The translations under genes were made by a program, and so were the position numbers. A DNA stretch of 64,000 nt, from contig DKFJ01000006.1 in NCBI GenBank assembly GCA_002452335.1, positions 268,739-332,738 on the forward strand, written 5' to 3'. Shown piece by piece: positions 46,487-56,654 of this stretch. Under the pieces are notes generated by a model. It saw only the letters and a list, made by a program, of their open reading frames with translations, made no database searches and was not told the origin of the DNA. This DNA comes from Deferribacteraceae bacterium UBA6799. GTDB taxonomy: Bacteria > Chrysiogenota > Deferribacteres > Deferribacterales > Geovibrionaceae. How positions within the stretch are numbered: position 1 is the stretch's first letter; every line of letters starts with the position of its first letter.

Positions 46487-47665
46487 ATGAAAGTAGACAG
46501 GTTTAAAGCCAGAGAGATATTATATTCCATAATGAATACCGCGGGCACTGAAGAGGTGTCTGTTACAGAGAGCTTCGGACGGGTGCTGGCGGAGGACATA
46601 GCGGCCCCCAGAGATTTTCCGGACTGCCGGAAATCCGCTGTGGACGGCTACGCCCATATCATAGGCGCTGAAACCTATAAACTGATCGGTGAGACAGGGG
46701 CGGGCAGAAAAGGCGCTGAGAGGATCAGCGGCGGCGAGACCGTTTTTGTGATGACAGGGGGCAACGTGCCGGAAGGCGCTGACGCCGTGAGCCGTGTGGA
46801 GGACTGTACCGCTGAGGGAGACATAATCTCTGTGCCGGATCAGAAAAAAGGCGACAACATAAACAATATAGCGGAGGAGAACTCCGCCGGAGATATTATA
46901 GCCCGAAAAGGATCAGTGATAGAGAAAGGGCTCTATCCTGTGCTTTTTTATATTGGAAAACATAATGTATCTGTATATAAGCGCCCGAAGATAGGTATTT
47001 TCGTCACAGGCGACGAGATCCTGGAGGCTGGGGACGATTACCGCAAGGGATTCGTATACAACACTAATAAATATATTCTGGAGTCATTCTTCAAAGACGC
47101 CCACTTCGATTTTCACTACGCCGGACATGTGAAGGACAGCAGAGACGAGGTGAAAGAGGCATTCGAGAAGATGTCGGCTGAATACGACATAATCATATCA
47201 TCCGGCGGGATATCCATGGGAAAATATGACTATGTGAAAGAGGTTTTCATCACCTGCGGGTATGAGGTTCTCTTTCAGCGTACGGCGATCAAGCCTGGCA
47301 GTCCCCTTATGACCGCTGTTAAAGACGGCTGTGTTTTTATCGGCATGCCTGGATATCCGGCGGCTTTTCTCACCAATCTGCTTTTCTATGTTCTTCCTGC
47401 TCTGAAAAAGGCTTACGGCATATCAGACCACGACATAACCCCGGTGGAGGTGGTGATGGGATCAGACACTCCTTCCAGAGAGGGCAGGTTCGACATAAAC
47501 CGTGCCGTGGTGAGGTCAGAGAACGGAAAACTGACCGCATATGACGCAGGCACTCAGAAAACATCCCACTTCAACAGCTTTGCTGTGGTGAACGCTCTTC
47601 TGCTTCTGGACGAGACAAAAGGAAGCCTGAAGAAGGGCGACAGCGTGAAAGCTATTCTGTATTAA
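46487..47665 (+). CDS. moeA: molybdopterin molybdenumtransferase
   Basis: A 392-residue MoeA that inserts molybdate into adenylylated molybdopterin. Domain order is normal: FPDCRKSAVDGYA near 45, TGGNVPEGADAV near 90, the MoCF domain with IFVTGDEIL and SSGGISMGKYDYV, and the C-terminal beta barrel. It is the second molybdopterin-domain gene in a row, and the window also contains a sulfite-oxidase-fold protein at 62150. Confidence 0.95.
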   Translation: MKVDRFKAREILYSIMNTAGTEEVSVTESFGRVLAEDIAAPRDFPDCRKSAVDGYAHIIGAETYKLIGETGAGRKGAERISGGETVFVMTGGNVPEGADAVSRVEDCTAEGDIISVPDQKKGDNINNIAEENSAGDIIARKGSVIEKGLYPVLFYIGKHNVSVYKRPKIGIFVTGDEILEAGDDYRKGFVYNTNKYILESFFKDAHFDFHYAGHVKDSRDEVKEAFEKMSAEYDIIISSGGISMGKYDYVKEVFITCGYEVLFQRTAIKPGSPLMTAVKDGCVFIGMPGYPAAFLTNLLFYVLPALKKAYGISDHDITPVEVVMGSDTPSREGRFDINRAVVRSENGKLTAYDAGTQKTSHFNSFAVVNALLLLDETKGSLKKGDSVKAILY

Positions 47666-47820
47666 ATAGTTTTCCGGTTGCTGCGCTTATCTGATATTTG
47701 ATTTTAAGAAACTTTTATGTAGTGAATTTTTTTGTGTAATGTTTGCCGATATTTATTGTTTTTAGCTGTATTGTCCGTTAATATTTAGCAATGTTTACAA
47801 ACAGCTAAGGAGAAACAATT

Positions 47821-49359
47821 ATGAATATGGGCAAAGTTTTTACGAAGAACTTTCTGGGGGAAGCTCCTGACTGGTACAAATTAACCATTCTGTGCTTTCT
47901 GATCGCAAACCCTATCCTGCTCGGGCTCATTGGTCCTTTTGCCACCGGCTGGATTATTATTCTGGAGTTTATCTTCACTCTCGCCATGGCGCTTAAATGT
48001 TATCCTCTGCCTCCGGCTGGTCTCATCGCTCTTGAGACCGTCCTGATGGGGCTGACGTCACCCGCCACCGTATATCATGAGACACACGCCAACTTTCCGG
48101 TTATCATGCTGCTGATGTTCATGGTGGCAGGTATCCACTTTATGAAAGACGGGCTTCTGTTCATATTCACAAAACTGCTTATAAATGTCCGCTCCAAGAT
48201 GCTTCTTTCTCTGCTCTTCTGTTTTGCCGGAGCTTTTCTTTCGGCGTTTCTGGATGCTTTGACAGTTACCGCCGTTATCATCGCCGTGGCATACGGTTTT
48301 TACGGCGTATACCACAGCTATGCTTCCAACCATGAGGATGACGAATATTCCATAGAGGACGATTCCGCCGTTCCGGAAGAACACAAGACCGATCTGGAAC
48401 TTTTCAAAGGCTTTTTAAGAAATCTGATGATGCACGCCGCCGTGGGAACAGCTCTGGGCGGGGCGACAACACTGGTTGGCGAACCTCAGAACCTTATCAT
48501 CGGAGAGAAGATGAAATGGCACTTCGCCGATTTCTTCCTGCACTCCATGCCTGTATCCATACCTGTTCTGATAGCCGGGCTTATCACATGTGTTGTACTG
48601 GAAAAAATAAAAATAATGGGATACGGCTATCAGCTGCCCCAGAACGTATATGACGTGCTGAAAAAGAACGTAGAGAAAGAGATGAGCGAGATGGACAAGT
48701 TCGGACGCCTCAGACTGATGGTTCAGGCATCCATGGGCGTTGTTCTGGTGGTTTCTCTGGCTATGCACCTGGCAGAGGTGGGCGTTATCGGTCTGTTTCT
48801 GATTGTTCTGCTCACAGCTTTTAACGGTATAATCAGCGAGCACGAGATAGGTCACGCTTTCACCGAGTCGCTTCCCTTCACGGCTCTGCTGGTTGTTTTC
48901 TTCGCCATAGTGGCGGTGATCCACGATCAGCATCTTTTCAAACCTGTTATCAACTATGTTCTCAGCATGAACGGACAGGCTCAGCTGGGGGCTTATTTCA
49001 TAGCGAACGGAGTTCTGTCGGCTATATCGGACAACGTGTTCGTGGCGACAGTGTATATGAACGAGACCTATGCGCATTTCAGTGATGTAGCGCCCCTTCT
49101 GGGACATCATGCCTATGATCTGTCCCCTGAGAACTTTGAGAAGCTGGAGCACTTCGCCAAGCTGGCTGTTTCCATCAACATGGGAACCAACATCCCCTCC
49201 GTGGCGACACCCAACGGTCAGGCGGCTTTTCTGTTCCTTCTGACATCCGCTCTGGCGCCTCTCATCAGGCTGTCATATATGGAGATGGTGAAGCTGGCTC
49301 TGCCCTATACCATCGTGATGAGTATAGTTGGCTTTCTGGCTACAATATATATTCTCTGA
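47821..49359 (+). CDS. nhaB: Na+/H+ antiporter NhaB, first copy
   Basis: A 512-residue inner-membrane antiporter with about 12 hydrophobic spans. The start ([12 protein letters not shown]) and [35 protein letters not shown] and [10 protein letters not shown] match NhaB of E. coli (513 aa). It exports sodium in exchange for protons. AAGGAG precedes the ATG, a 155-bp upstream gap probably holds its promoter, and it ends at its own terminator. A second, very similar copy follows. Confidence 0.95.
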   Translation: MNMGKVFTKNFLGEAPDWYKLTILCFLIANPILLGLIGPFATGWIIILEFIFTLAMALKCYPLPPAGLIALETVLMGLTSPATVYHETHANFPVIMLLMFMVAGIHFMKDGLLFIFTKLLINVRSKMLLSLLFCFAGAFLSAFLDALTVTAVIIAVAYGFYGVYHSYASNHEDDEYSIEDDSAVPEEHKTDLELFKGFLRNLMMHAAVGTALGGATTLVGEPQNLIIGEKMKWHFADFFLHSMPVSIPVLIAGLITCVVLEKIKIMGYGYQLPQNVYDVLKKNVEKEMSEMDKFGRLRLMVQASMGVVLVVSLAMHLAEVGVIGLFLIVLLTAFNGIISEHEIGHAFTESLPFTALLVVFFAIVAVIHDQHLFKPVINYVLSMNGQAQLGAYFIANGVLSAISDNVFVATVYMNETYAHFSDVAPLLGHHAYDLSPENFEKLEHFAKLAVSINMGTNIPSVATPNGQAAFLFLLTSALAPLIRLSYMEMVKLALPYTIVMSIVGFLATIYIL

Positions 49360-49370
49360 TAAAACATGCG

Positions 49371-49399
49371 AAGGCCCCGGTCTTTTCCGGGGCTTTTTC
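49371..49399 (+). terminator. terminator of the first nhaB
   Basis: AAGGCCCCGG-TCTTTT-CCGGGGCTTTTT. Strong Rho-independent form, 12 nt after the stop. Confidence 0.95.
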
Positions 49400-49534
49400 G
49401 TTTCTTTCTGTGTAAAATGCTTATATATAAAAAATATTATTTTTGTCAGTCAAATTAAAACCCTTGTTTTTGCATACTTAGTTTTGTAAAATTGTCTGTT
49501 TATTTCTGATCTATTTTCTAAGGAGTAAAAGGCA

Positions 49535-51073
49535 ATGAACATGGGTAAGGTATTTACCAGAAACTTTCTCGGTGAGTCACCCGACTGGTACAAGCTCACC
49601 ATCCTCTCTTTTCTTATTATTAATCCTATTCTTTTAGCTGTTGCGGGTTCTTTTTTTACCGGCTGGGTAGTAATCATCGAGTTCATATTCACACTGGCTA
49701 TGGCTCTGAAGTGCTATCCTCTGCCTCCTGCCGGTCTGATCGCTTTTGAAACTGTGGTAATGGGGATGACCTCTCCGGCGTCCGTTTATCATGAGGCGCA
49801 CGCTAACTTTCCCGTTATCATGCTTCTGATGTTCATGGTTGCCGCCATCTACTTCATGAAGGAGGGGCTTCTCTTCTTCTTTTCCAGACTGCTTATAAAT
49901 ATACGCTCCAAGATGCTGCTTTCTCTGCTTTTCTGTTTTGCCGGAGCTTTTCTTTCGGCGTTTCTGGACGCTCTGACAGTTACCGCCGTTATCATATCCG
50001 TGGCATACGGATTTTACGGTGTGTACCACAGCTATGCTTCCAACCACACAGACGATGAGTACAGCATAGACAACGATGACGGTATTCCGGAGGAACACAA
50101 AGCCGATCTGGAACAGTTCAAGGGTTTTTTGAGAAACCTGATGATGCACGCCGCTGTGGGAACAGCTCTGGGCGGAGCGACAACACTGGTGGGCGAGCCT
50201 CAGAACCTTATCATCGGCGAAAGCATGAAATGGCATTTTTCTGATTTCTTTTTGCACTCAGCTCCTGTTTCTATCCCTGTTCTGGTAGCGGGTCTGCTGA
50301 CCTGTCTGGCTCTGGAAAAGATAAAGATAATGGGCTATGGATTTCAGATGCCCCAGAATGTTTATGATGTTCTGAAAAAGAATGTTCAGAAGGATTCTGA
50401 CGAAAGGGACACGGCGGGCAAGCTGAGACTCATTGTTCAGGGTGTTCTGGGTGTCGCTCTGGTTATCTCTCTGGCTCTGCACCTGGCAGAGGTCGGTGTT
50501 ATCGGTCTGACCCTCATCGTGCTTCTGACTGCTCTGAACGGTATAGTGAGCGAACACGAGATAGGTCATGCCTTCACAGAGTCGCTTCCTTTCACTGCTC
50601 TTTTGGTCGTTTTCTTCGCCATAGTGGCGGTGATCCACGATCAGGAGCTTTTCAAGCCTATCATCGGATATGTTCTGGGACTGGAGGGCAACCATCAGCT
50701 CGGAGCTTATTTTATAGCGAACGGCGTTCTGTCGTCCATCTCGGACAACGTATTTGTCGCCACTGTATATATGAACGAAACGGCAAGTCACTTTAAAGAT
50801 GTCGTGCCGCTGCTGGGACACCATGCCAATGATCTCAGCCCTGAGAATTTTCAGAGGCTTGAGCACTTTGCCAAGCTGGCAGTGTCTATCAACATGGGAA
50901 CCAACATTCCGTCTGTGGCCACTCCCAACGGTCAGGCGGCTTTTCTGTTTCTTCTGACATCCGCTCTGGCACCTGTTATAAAGCTGTCATATATGGAGAT
51001 GGTCAAGCTGGCTCTGCCTTATACCATCGTGATGAGTATAGTTGGGTATCTTGCTACAATATATCTTTTGTGA
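49535..51073 (+). CDS. nhaB: Na+/H+ antiporter NhaB, second copy
   Basis: A 512-residue paralogue of the gene just upstream, with the same length and no internal gap visible. Long stretches are identical in protein (for example [16 protein letters not shown] [20 protein letters not shown]) and nearly so in DNA. Differences gather at the N-terminal third span, the loop near residue 185 and the loop near 290 ([11 protein letters not shown]), which may tune pH or ion response. It has its own ribosome site (AAGGAG) and terminator, so the two are separate transcription units produced by tandem duplication. Confidence 0.95.
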   Translation: MNMGKVFTRNFLGESPDWYKLTILSFLIINPILLAVAGSFFTGWVVIIEFIFTLAMALKCYPLPPAGLIAFETVVMGMTSPASVYHEAHANFPVIMLLMFMVAAIYFMKEGLLFFFSRLLINIRSKMLLSLLFCFAGAFLSAFLDALTVTAVIISVAYGFYGVYHSYASNHTDDEYSIDNDDGIPEEHKADLEQFKGFLRNLMMHAAVGTALGGATTLVGEPQNLIIGESMKWHFSDFFLHSAPVSIPVLVAGLLTCLALEKIKIMGYGFQMPQNVYDVLKKNVQKDSDERDTAGKLRLIVQGVLGVALVISLALHLAEVGVIGLTLIVLLTALNGIVSEHEIGHAFTESLPFTALLVVFFAIVAVIHDQELFKPIIGYVLGLEGNHQLGAYFIANGVLSSISDNVFVATVYMNETASHFKDVVPLLGHHANDLSPENFQRLEHFAKLAVSINMGTNIPSVATPNGQAAFLFLLTSALAPVIKLSYMEMVKLALPYTIVMSIVGYLATIYLL

Positions 51074-51096
51074 TATTATAGTTTTTAGAATTTTAT

Positions 51097-51129
51097 AAGC
51101 CCGTATGCTGTTGCGTGCGGGCTTTTTTT
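51097..51129 (+). terminator. terminator of the second nhaB
   Basis: AAGCCCGTATGC-TGTT-GCGTGCGGGCTT, with two G-T pairs, followed by a T tract. Confidence 0.9.
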
Positions 51130-51206
51130 ATGTGTATAATAAATGTAAATATGTTCTTTTTATTGTTTCGGAATGGTGATACAATTTTGAAAATTTTCGG
51201 TGTGGA

Positions 51207-52511
51207 ATGAAAATAGACAGTTTTTCCGATATCTCAATTTTATATGTAGAGGATGAACCCGCTATCAGAGAGGGTCTTTTAAGATTCTTTCAGAGGCGCT
51301 CGGGCAAAATAGCCCTGGCGGCTAACGGGGCGGAGGGCTTTGAGCTTTTTCAGACCGTTAAGCCGGATATAGTCGTCACAGATATTCGCATGCCTGTCAT
51401 GGACGGGCTCACCATGGCGAAAAAGATTAAGGAAGTTTCGCCGGATACCCCCATCATAATAACCACCGGACACAATGATGAAGAGTTTCTGCTTAAGGCA
51501 ATAGATGTCGGCGTGGATAAATACATTAAAAAACCTGTGGATTTCAGAGCGCTCATAGACGTTATCATGCATCTGTCCGCCGCTGTCATTCTGAAGAAAG
51601 AGATGGCTCAGCAGCTTATCTTTCTGCGTGAGGTTATGGATCTTAACCCTAACTTTCTGGCGACAGTGGACGGAGACCAATGCACATATCTGAACGACTC
51701 TTTTCTGAGCTTTCTGAAATGTACAGGGCTGGAAGATTTTACCCTGCGTTACGGTTCTCTGGATAAGGCTTTTGTGGAAAAAGACGACTCCTTCTATGCC
51801 GGAAAGAAGATATCCGACTGGGTGGAGACGGCAGCCTCTGACAAACAGACCAGCAGGATAGTGGTGATGCGTCCCGACACCAGCGATGACGAGAAGGAAT
51901 CGACTTTCATGCTGACCGTGAAACAGGTGCCGAACAAGGGCGGATGGCTTCTGTCGTTCACCGATGTGACACATCTGGAGAGTGAGAAACAGCTCTATCG
52001 CATCCTGTCTCTTCAGGATCCGCTGACCAAGGTTTATAACCGTAAAAAATTCTTCGATGAGCTGGATAAAGAGGTGGACAGGGTCAACAGATACGGTCAG
52101 AAACTGTCTCTGATAATGATGGACGCAGACTATTTTAAAAATATAAACGACGTATACGGACACACCGTGGGTGATAAGGTTCTGATAGAGCTGACAGAAA
52201 TAATCAGGAAAGTGATCCGTAAAACGGATGTTCTGGCCAGATACGGCGGGGAAGAGTTCGCCGTGCTGATGCCGGGAACAGACGCCAAAGGCGCCTTTGA
52301 GATAGCCGACCGTCTTCGTCAGTCCATCGCCTCTCATGTTTTTCCGATCTGCAAAGAGGTTACGTGCAGTTTCGGCGTGGCTGACTTTGCCGCCACAGAC
52401 ACCATAGACAGCTTCGTTCAGAAGGCTGATATCGCTCTCTATGAGGCGAAGGGTAAAGGACGCAACAATGCCCAGATGTTTGAGGGCGGTTCTTTCGAGT
52501 GCCATCCATAG
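51207..52511 (+). CDS. response regulator with diguanylate cyclase (GGDEF) output
   Basis: A 434-residue protein. A receiver domain (acidic pair in VEDEP, phospho-acceptor Asp in VVTDIRMP near 58, Lys in YIKKPVD near 108) is followed by a PAS-like middle section (about 135-260) and a GGDEF domain with active site RYGGEEF. RKTD five residues before GGEEF is the inhibitory-site motif, so the product cyclic di-GMP should feed back. No kinase gene is adjacent. It makes cyclic di-GMP when phosphorylated, which usually controls attachment or motility. Confidence 0.92.
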   Translation: MKIDSFSDISILYVEDEPAIREGLLRFFQRRSGKIALAANGAEGFELFQTVKPDIVVTDIRMPVMDGLTMAKKIKEVSPDTPIIITTGHNDEEFLLKAIDVGVDKYIKKPVDFRALIDVIMHLSAAVILKKEMAQQLIFLREVMDLNPNFLATVDGDQCTYLNDSFLSFLKCTGLEDFTLRYGSLDKAFVEKDDSFYAGKKISDWVETAASDKQTSRIVVMRPDTSDDEKESTFMLTVKQVPNKGGWLLSFTDVTHLESEKQLYRILSLQDPLTKVYNRKKFFDELDKEVDRVNRYGQKLSLIMMDADYFKNINDVYGHTVGDKVLIELTEIIRKVIRKTDVLARYGGEEFAVLMPGTDAKGAFEIADRLRQSIASHVFPICKEVTCSFGVADFAATDTIDSFVQKADIALYEAKGKGRNNAQMFEGGSFECHP

Positions 52512-52611
52512 GTGATTCTGACCATCCTTTCCCATTTATACTGTTGATTAAAGACTGTCTCTGTGTTAATTTCTCAGAAACGTATCTATGAAGCATCCCG
52601 GAGACTTTTAA

Positions 52612-53622
52612 GTGGAAAACCTTTTTTCTAAAGACTTTTTAGAGCTTGGCAGACAGGCTGACGATATAAGAAACAGGATGTGGGGCAAAAAAACGTTTTT
52701 CGTGCGCAACCTGCATCTGAACTATACCAACATCTGCGTTAGCAAATGCCGCTTTTGCGCTTTTGCCAAGGATGAGGGGGACGACGGAGCCTATCTTTTC
52801 GAGATAGACGGCATGGTGAACTATGTCGCCGAAAAAGCTCCTGACGCCAGAGAGATCCATATAGTAGGCGGTCTGCATCCCTCCAAACCTTTCTCATTCT
52901 ATACAGACGCAGTGAATGCTCTGAAAACATCATTCCCGGAAAAAGTTATCAAAGCGTTCAGCGCTGTTGAGATAGATTATTTTTCATCGATATCAGGACT
53001 CAGTGTTGAAAATGTGCTGAAAGAGCTGAAAAAAGCAGGACTGGAGATGATGCCCGGAGGCGGGGCAGAGATTTTCGCTCCGGAGGTCAGATGTGTGATC
53101 TGCCCGGAGAAGATACCCGCCGAAAGATGGCTGGAGATCCACGAAACAGCGCATAAAAACGGAATACTTACCAATGCGACAATGCTTTATGGGCATATAG
53201 AGAAAGATGAGCACAAAATGGCGCATCTGGAAACCATCAGAAATCTTCAGGAGAAGACCGGAGGTTTTCTGGCGTTTATACCGCTGTCTTTCCATCCTGA
53301 GAACACTTTTCTTCAGGATAATCCGCCCGCCACAGGGATAGAAGACCTGAAAACAGTGGCTGTATCACGGATTGTGCTGGATAATGTGCCTCATATTAAG
53401 GCATACTGGGTTATGCTGGGAGAGAAGACTGCTCAGATAGCTCTGCGTTTCGGCGCGGATGATCTGGACGGAACCATCATCAAAGAGAACATAACGCACG
53501 CAGCCGGAGCCACCAGCAGTGAGGGACTCACAGCGGAGGCGCTGGCAGAGTTCGTTTCTTCCGCCGGGCTCATAGCGGTGGAGCGTGACGCTCTCTATAA
53601 CGAGATAAAGGTGTACGGCTGA
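52612..53622 (+). CDS. mqnE: aminodeoxyfutalosine synthase (menaquinone, futalosine route)
   Basis: A 336-residue radical-SAM enzyme with the cluster motif CVSKCRFCAF near residue 43. Conserved HIVGGLHPSKPF, and MMPGGGAEIF near 146, are typical of the MqnE/CofH group. The start codon is GTG 52612 with CGGAG 8 nt upstream. It joins chorismate-derived 3-enolpyruvyl benzoate to SAM; aroC, which makes chorismate, lies 10 kb downstream. The related MqnC is the alternative, but the MPGGGAEI motif and length favour MqnE. Confidence 0.88.
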   Translation: MENLFSKDFLELGRQADDIRNRMWGKKTFFVRNLHLNYTNICVSKCRFCAFAKDEGDDGAYLFEIDGMVNYVAEKAPDAREIHIVGGLHPSKPFSFYTDAVNALKTSFPEKVIKAFSAVEIDYFSSISGLSVENVLKELKKAGLEMMPGGGAEIFAPEVRCVICPEKIPAERWLEIHETAHKNGILTNATMLYGHIEKDEHKMAHLETIRNLQEKTGGFLAFIPLSFHPENTFLQDNPPATGIEDLKTVAVSRIVLDNVPHIKAYWVMLGEKTAQIALRFGADDLDGTIIKENITHAAGATSSEGLTAEALAEFVSSAGLIAVERDALYNEIKVYG

Positions 53623-54437
53623 TGTCTGATTTTATTTTTTTAAATCCGTCGCCAAACCTTCTGAAGCTGACGGAGAACATCAGAAGCAGAGGATATATAG
53701 TAAAACTTGTGAAAAACGAGCAGTTCCCTGACGTTAACGCGGAGAATATACACGTTTTTTATGAAGGCTCATACATGACCTTTTTCAGAAATGATCCTCC
53801 TCAGGGCAAGATGTCCGGCTTCGGGCGCATACGAAAAGGTTTTCTGCCTTCCCTTGTCAGCGCTTCCGTTAAAAAAGAGCTGAGAGGACTTTCAAAAGAT
53901 TTTGCGTGCGGTGACGTTGTGGATCTGTGTCTGATGAAGCGCAGGTCGCTGCTGGAGAGCAATATAGAAATTTCTTCGGTCAGCAGCGCCGCCTCGTTCT
54001 CGGACATAGTGGAAGACAACGGAAACGCAGTGATCGTCACCGGATACATGGAGTTCGTTGCTGGCAGCGAAAAACTGTCCATGTACGATACGGATTTCGA
54101 TCTGAAAGAGGCTCTGGGTAACGATTATTTCGTCTTTTTCACCAAAACCTCCAGAATAGAGATGTGCAGAAGCGGCAACAGGCTGCTGGTGGTAGGGTCA
54201 CGCAAGGACGACCATCTGAGCATGCTGTGTGATCAGATGTCATTTCTGAAAAAATTCAACTTCAAAAGGGTGAAGGAACTGATAATCTCACGGAACAGAA
54301 TGCCGTGGATCATCAACCATATAGATAAGGGTCTGGTTCTATTGAACGACTACAGTTACTTTAACGTATCTGTCAGGCTGGAGCCCGAATGGTTTGACAG
54401 AGTAGGAAAAAACCTATGCGCAGACATCAGGCGGTAG
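53622..54437 (+). CDS. protein of unknown function linked to mqnE
   Basis: A 271-residue protein, apparently cytoplasmic, with no signal peptide, membrane span or motif that I recognise. The composition is mixed alpha/beta, with a Ser-rich stretch near 120-130 and a basic patch near 220 (NFKRVKELIISRNR). Its ATG overlaps the mqnE stop (TGATG) and its end overlaps the next gene by 22 nt, so it is translated in line with both. The tight linkage suggests a part in a shared process with mqnE or the MEMO-family protein, but nothing in the sequence names it. Confidence 0.7.
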   Translation: MSDFIFLNPSPNLLKLTENIRSRGYIVKLVKNEQFPDVNAENIHVFYEGSYMTFFRNDPPQGKMSGFGRIRKGFLPSLVSASVKKELRGLSKDFACGDVVDLCLMKRRSLLESNIEISSVSSAASFSDIVEDNGNAVIVTGYMEFVAGSEKLSMYDTDFDLKEALGNDYFVFFTKTSRIEMCRSGNRLLVVGSRKDDHLSMLCDQMSFLKKFNFKRVKELIISRNRMPWIINHIDKGLVLLNDYSYFNVSVRLEPEWFDRVGKNLCADIRR

Positions 54438-55210
54438 CGGGATATTTTTATCCCTCAGACAAAAAAGAGCTTTTAGACTTTTTCCGATCAAATGAACTCT
54501 CCGCAGAAAAAACAGACGCGTGCGCCGTTATTGTGCCACACGCCGGCTATATCTATTCCGGCGCCACAGCCGTTAAAACCCTTTCCAAAGTAAATATTCC
54601 AGACACTGTAATCCTGCTGGGTCCCAACCACACAGGTGCCGGGGCGGGCATATCCGTATACCCGGAGGGAGAATGGCAGACCCCGCTGGGCGACGTTCCC
54701 ACTGATGATGATATCATAACGGAGCTGACAATATCGCCTCTGTTCACCAGAGACGACAGAGCCCACCAGAGGGAGCATTCGCTGGAAGTGATAGTCCCCA
54801 TGCTCAGGTATTTTAATCCGGATGTGAAAATAGTCTGCGTAACCATGAAATATATGGACATAAAACGGGTTCATGATGCCGCAGACGTGCTTTTTAGTGT
54901 TTTGAACGGTAAAAAGTGCCTGATTGTGGTTAGTTCTGACTTCAATCACTTTGAAAATGCCGGTATAACAGAAAAAAAAGACGATATTGCCATAGATTCT
55001 TTAATAAAAATGGATGAAAACCTTTTATTTCAGCGAGTAATTGACTATAATATATCCATGTGCGGCTTTATTCCTGCATGTATCGGGCTCATCTGCTGTA
55101 AAAAAGCGGGTGCCGTGATACCCGAGCTGGTGGAGCACACGCACAGCGGCTATGTCAGCGGAGACCACGAAAAGGTCGTTGGCTATGCCGGATTAATATT
55201 TAAGAAATAA
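54416..55210 (+). CDS. amrB: MEMO-family (AmmeMemoRadiSam system protein B)
   Basis: A 264-residue MEMO1-like protein. The family His and Asp residues are present in VPHAGYIYSG, LLGPNHTG, HQREHSLEVIVP and VVSSDFNHF. MEMO proteins resemble extradiol dioxygenases; in bacteria they are often next to an AMMECR1 domain protein and a radical-SAM protein. Here no AMMECR1 gene is adjacent, and the radical-SAM gene upstream is mqnE. The reaction is not established. Confidence 0.88.
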   Translation: MRRHQAVAGYFYPSDKKELLDFFRSNELSAEKTDACAVIVPHAGYIYSGATAVKTLSKVNIPDTVILLGPNHTGAGAGISVYPEGEWQTPLGDVPTDDDIITELTISPLFTRDDRAHQREHSLEVIVPMLRYFNPDVKIVCVTMKYMDIKRVHDAADVLFSVLNGKKCLIVVSSDFNHFENAGITEKKDDIAIDSLIKMDENLLFQRVIDYNISMCGFIPACIGLICCKKAGAVIPELVEHTHSGYVSGDHEKVVGYAGLIFKK

Positions 55211-55219
55211 GGAATAATC

Positions 55220-56089
55220 ATGAAAGTCAGAACAGCGGTCTTCCCAGTGGCTGGTCTGGGAACCAGACTATTGCCGGCGACAAAATCCATGCCTAAGGAG
55301 ATGGTGACGCTTATCGATAAACCTCTGATCCAGTACGCTGTGGAAGAGGTGATAGCGGCAGGAATTGAGAGGGTGGTTTTTGTTTCCGCCAGAAGCAAGA
55401 GGGCTCTGGAAGATCATTTCGACAGAACACCGGAGCTGGAATATCAGCTCAGGGAATCAGGCAAGCTGGATGTTCTGGAAGAGATGCAGAAGCTGTCCGA
55501 TATGTGTGATGTTACATATGTCAGACAGAAAAATCCTCATGGGCTGGGGCATGCTGTCCTGTGCGCCAAGGATGTTGTGGGCAGAGAACCCTTCGCCGTC
55601 ATCCTGCCGGACGATATCATTATGAGCAAAGTTCCTGTTACGGCTCAGCTTGTGGAACAGTTCAACAGAACAAAGAAATCTGTGGTGTCTCTGATGGAAG
55701 TGCCGTCTGAGGACACATCGAAATACGGGATAGTAGTTCCCGGAGACAAAGTGGACGACAGGCTGCTGAAGCTGGAAGGAATGGTGGAGAAACCCAAGGA
55801 GAACCCGCCGTCCAATCTTGCCATCATCGGCAGATATATCCTCACACCGGAGGTCATGGATGCGCTGGAGACCACCAGAAGAGGCGCCGGAGGAGAGATT
55901 CAGCTCACTGATGCCATACTGGACGTGGCTGTGAACAGCAGGGTATACGGATACAGGTTCGAGGGCAAAAGATTTGACTGCGGAAACAAGTTCGGTCTTT
56001 TCGAGGCTGCGGTCAACTTCGCTCTGGAACGTGACGACATGAGAGAGTATGCCATCCATGTTATAAAAGGACTCGATACAAGTTTCTGA
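55220..56089 (+). CDS. galU: UTP-glucose-1-phosphate uridylyltransferase
   Basis: A 289-residue GalU that makes UDP-glucose for LPS and other polysaccharides. Motifs: VFPVAGLGTRLLPATKSMPK at the N-terminus (nucleotide loop), VEKPKENPPSNLAIIGRY and GKRFDCGNKFG near the end. It begins 9 nt after amrB and ends 19 nt before hsp20. Normal length. Confidence 0.97.
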   Translation: MKVRTAVFPVAGLGTRLLPATKSMPKEMVTLIDKPLIQYAVEEVIAAGIERVVFVSARSKRALEDHFDRTPELEYQLRESGKLDVLEEMQKLSDMCDVTYVRQKNPHGLGHAVLCAKDVVGREPFAVILPDDIIMSKVPVTAQLVEQFNRTKKSVVSLMEVPSEDTSKYGIVVPGDKVDDRLLKLEGMVEKPKENPPSNLAIIGRYILTPEVMDALETTRRGAGGEIQLTDAILDVAVNSRVYGYRFEGKRFDCGNKFGLFEAAVNFALERDDMREYAIHVIKGLDTSF

Positions 56090-56108
56090 CACGCCGGAGG
56101 TCGGAACC

Positions 56109-56513
56109 ATGCAGGAAAAACTGGATAAGATACGTTTCATTCACGGGCTTTTCAAAAAAGAGATAGATGATCTGCTGAAGTTTGTTAATTCCAGCAGAGT
56201 GGATATCACAGAAACACAGGGACCGCCGATGGATGTGGTGGTGTCTGAGGACCGTGTCAGGGTTTTCGTGGATCTGCCCGGGGCTTCCACGGAGGATTTT
56301 ACAGTGTACCAGTATGAAGACCTGCTGATAGTAGAAGGCGTGCGCCCGAGACAGACGGAAGATTCTGTCAGATACATCCGTGTGGAGCGTGAGAGTCTCC
56401 GGTTCAGACGGGCGGTCAGATTTCCTTTCTGCGTCACTGACTGCGACACAACCGCCAAGCTGAAGAACGGCGTGCTGGAGATAGTCATATCCAGATGCGC
56501 ATGCGAGCTTTAA
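56109..56513 (+). CDS. small heat-shock protein Hsp20
   Basis: A 134-residue alpha-crystallin-domain chaperone. The core (about 35-130) includes RVFVDLPGAS, LIVEGVRP and LKNGVLEIVI, the last being the conserved end strand. Two cysteines sit at the C-terminus (SRCACEL). It holds unfolded proteins for refolding. lon, another protein-quality gene, follows. The last 16 codons and the stop are repeated in a tandem duplication downstream. Confidence 0.93.
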   Translation: MQEKLDKIRFIHGLFKKEIDDLLKFVNSSRVDITETQGPPMDVVVSEDRVRVFVDLPGASTEDFTVYQYEDLLIVEGVRPRQTEDSVRYIRVERESLRFRRAVRFPFCVTDCDTTAKLKNGVLEIVISRCACEL

Positions 56514-56604
56514 AGGCGCAGGATGTGCCTCACGGAGGAGCGTCGGAGCTTTTAGCTCCGTAAGCGAACGGAGTGTGAGCGCAGCATCAGTTTTACTGAT
56601 GCGC
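56463..56604 (+). repeat. tandem REP-like unit, copy 1
   Basis: A 142-bp unit that starts inside the hsp20 end (KNGVLEIVIS codons) and runs into the downstream gap. It contains two palindromes, GGAGCT-TTT-AGCTCC and GCATCAG-TTTTA-CTGATGC, with GTAAGCGAACGGAGTG between them. Copy 2 begins 192 bp later. The hsp20-lon gap 56514-56845 (332 bp) is filled by these repeats and a hairpin. Confidence 0.9.
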
Positions 56605-56654
56605 AGCGTTATCAGAATTTTTCTCACGGATGGAAAAATTCTGTAGAGCTATTA
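56605..56654. other. hairpin between the two repeat copies
   Basis: AGAATTTTTC-N8-GAAAAATTCT forms a 10-bp stem. It is found only between the two repeat copies. No T tract of terminator type follows on the plus strand. Confidence 0.6.
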
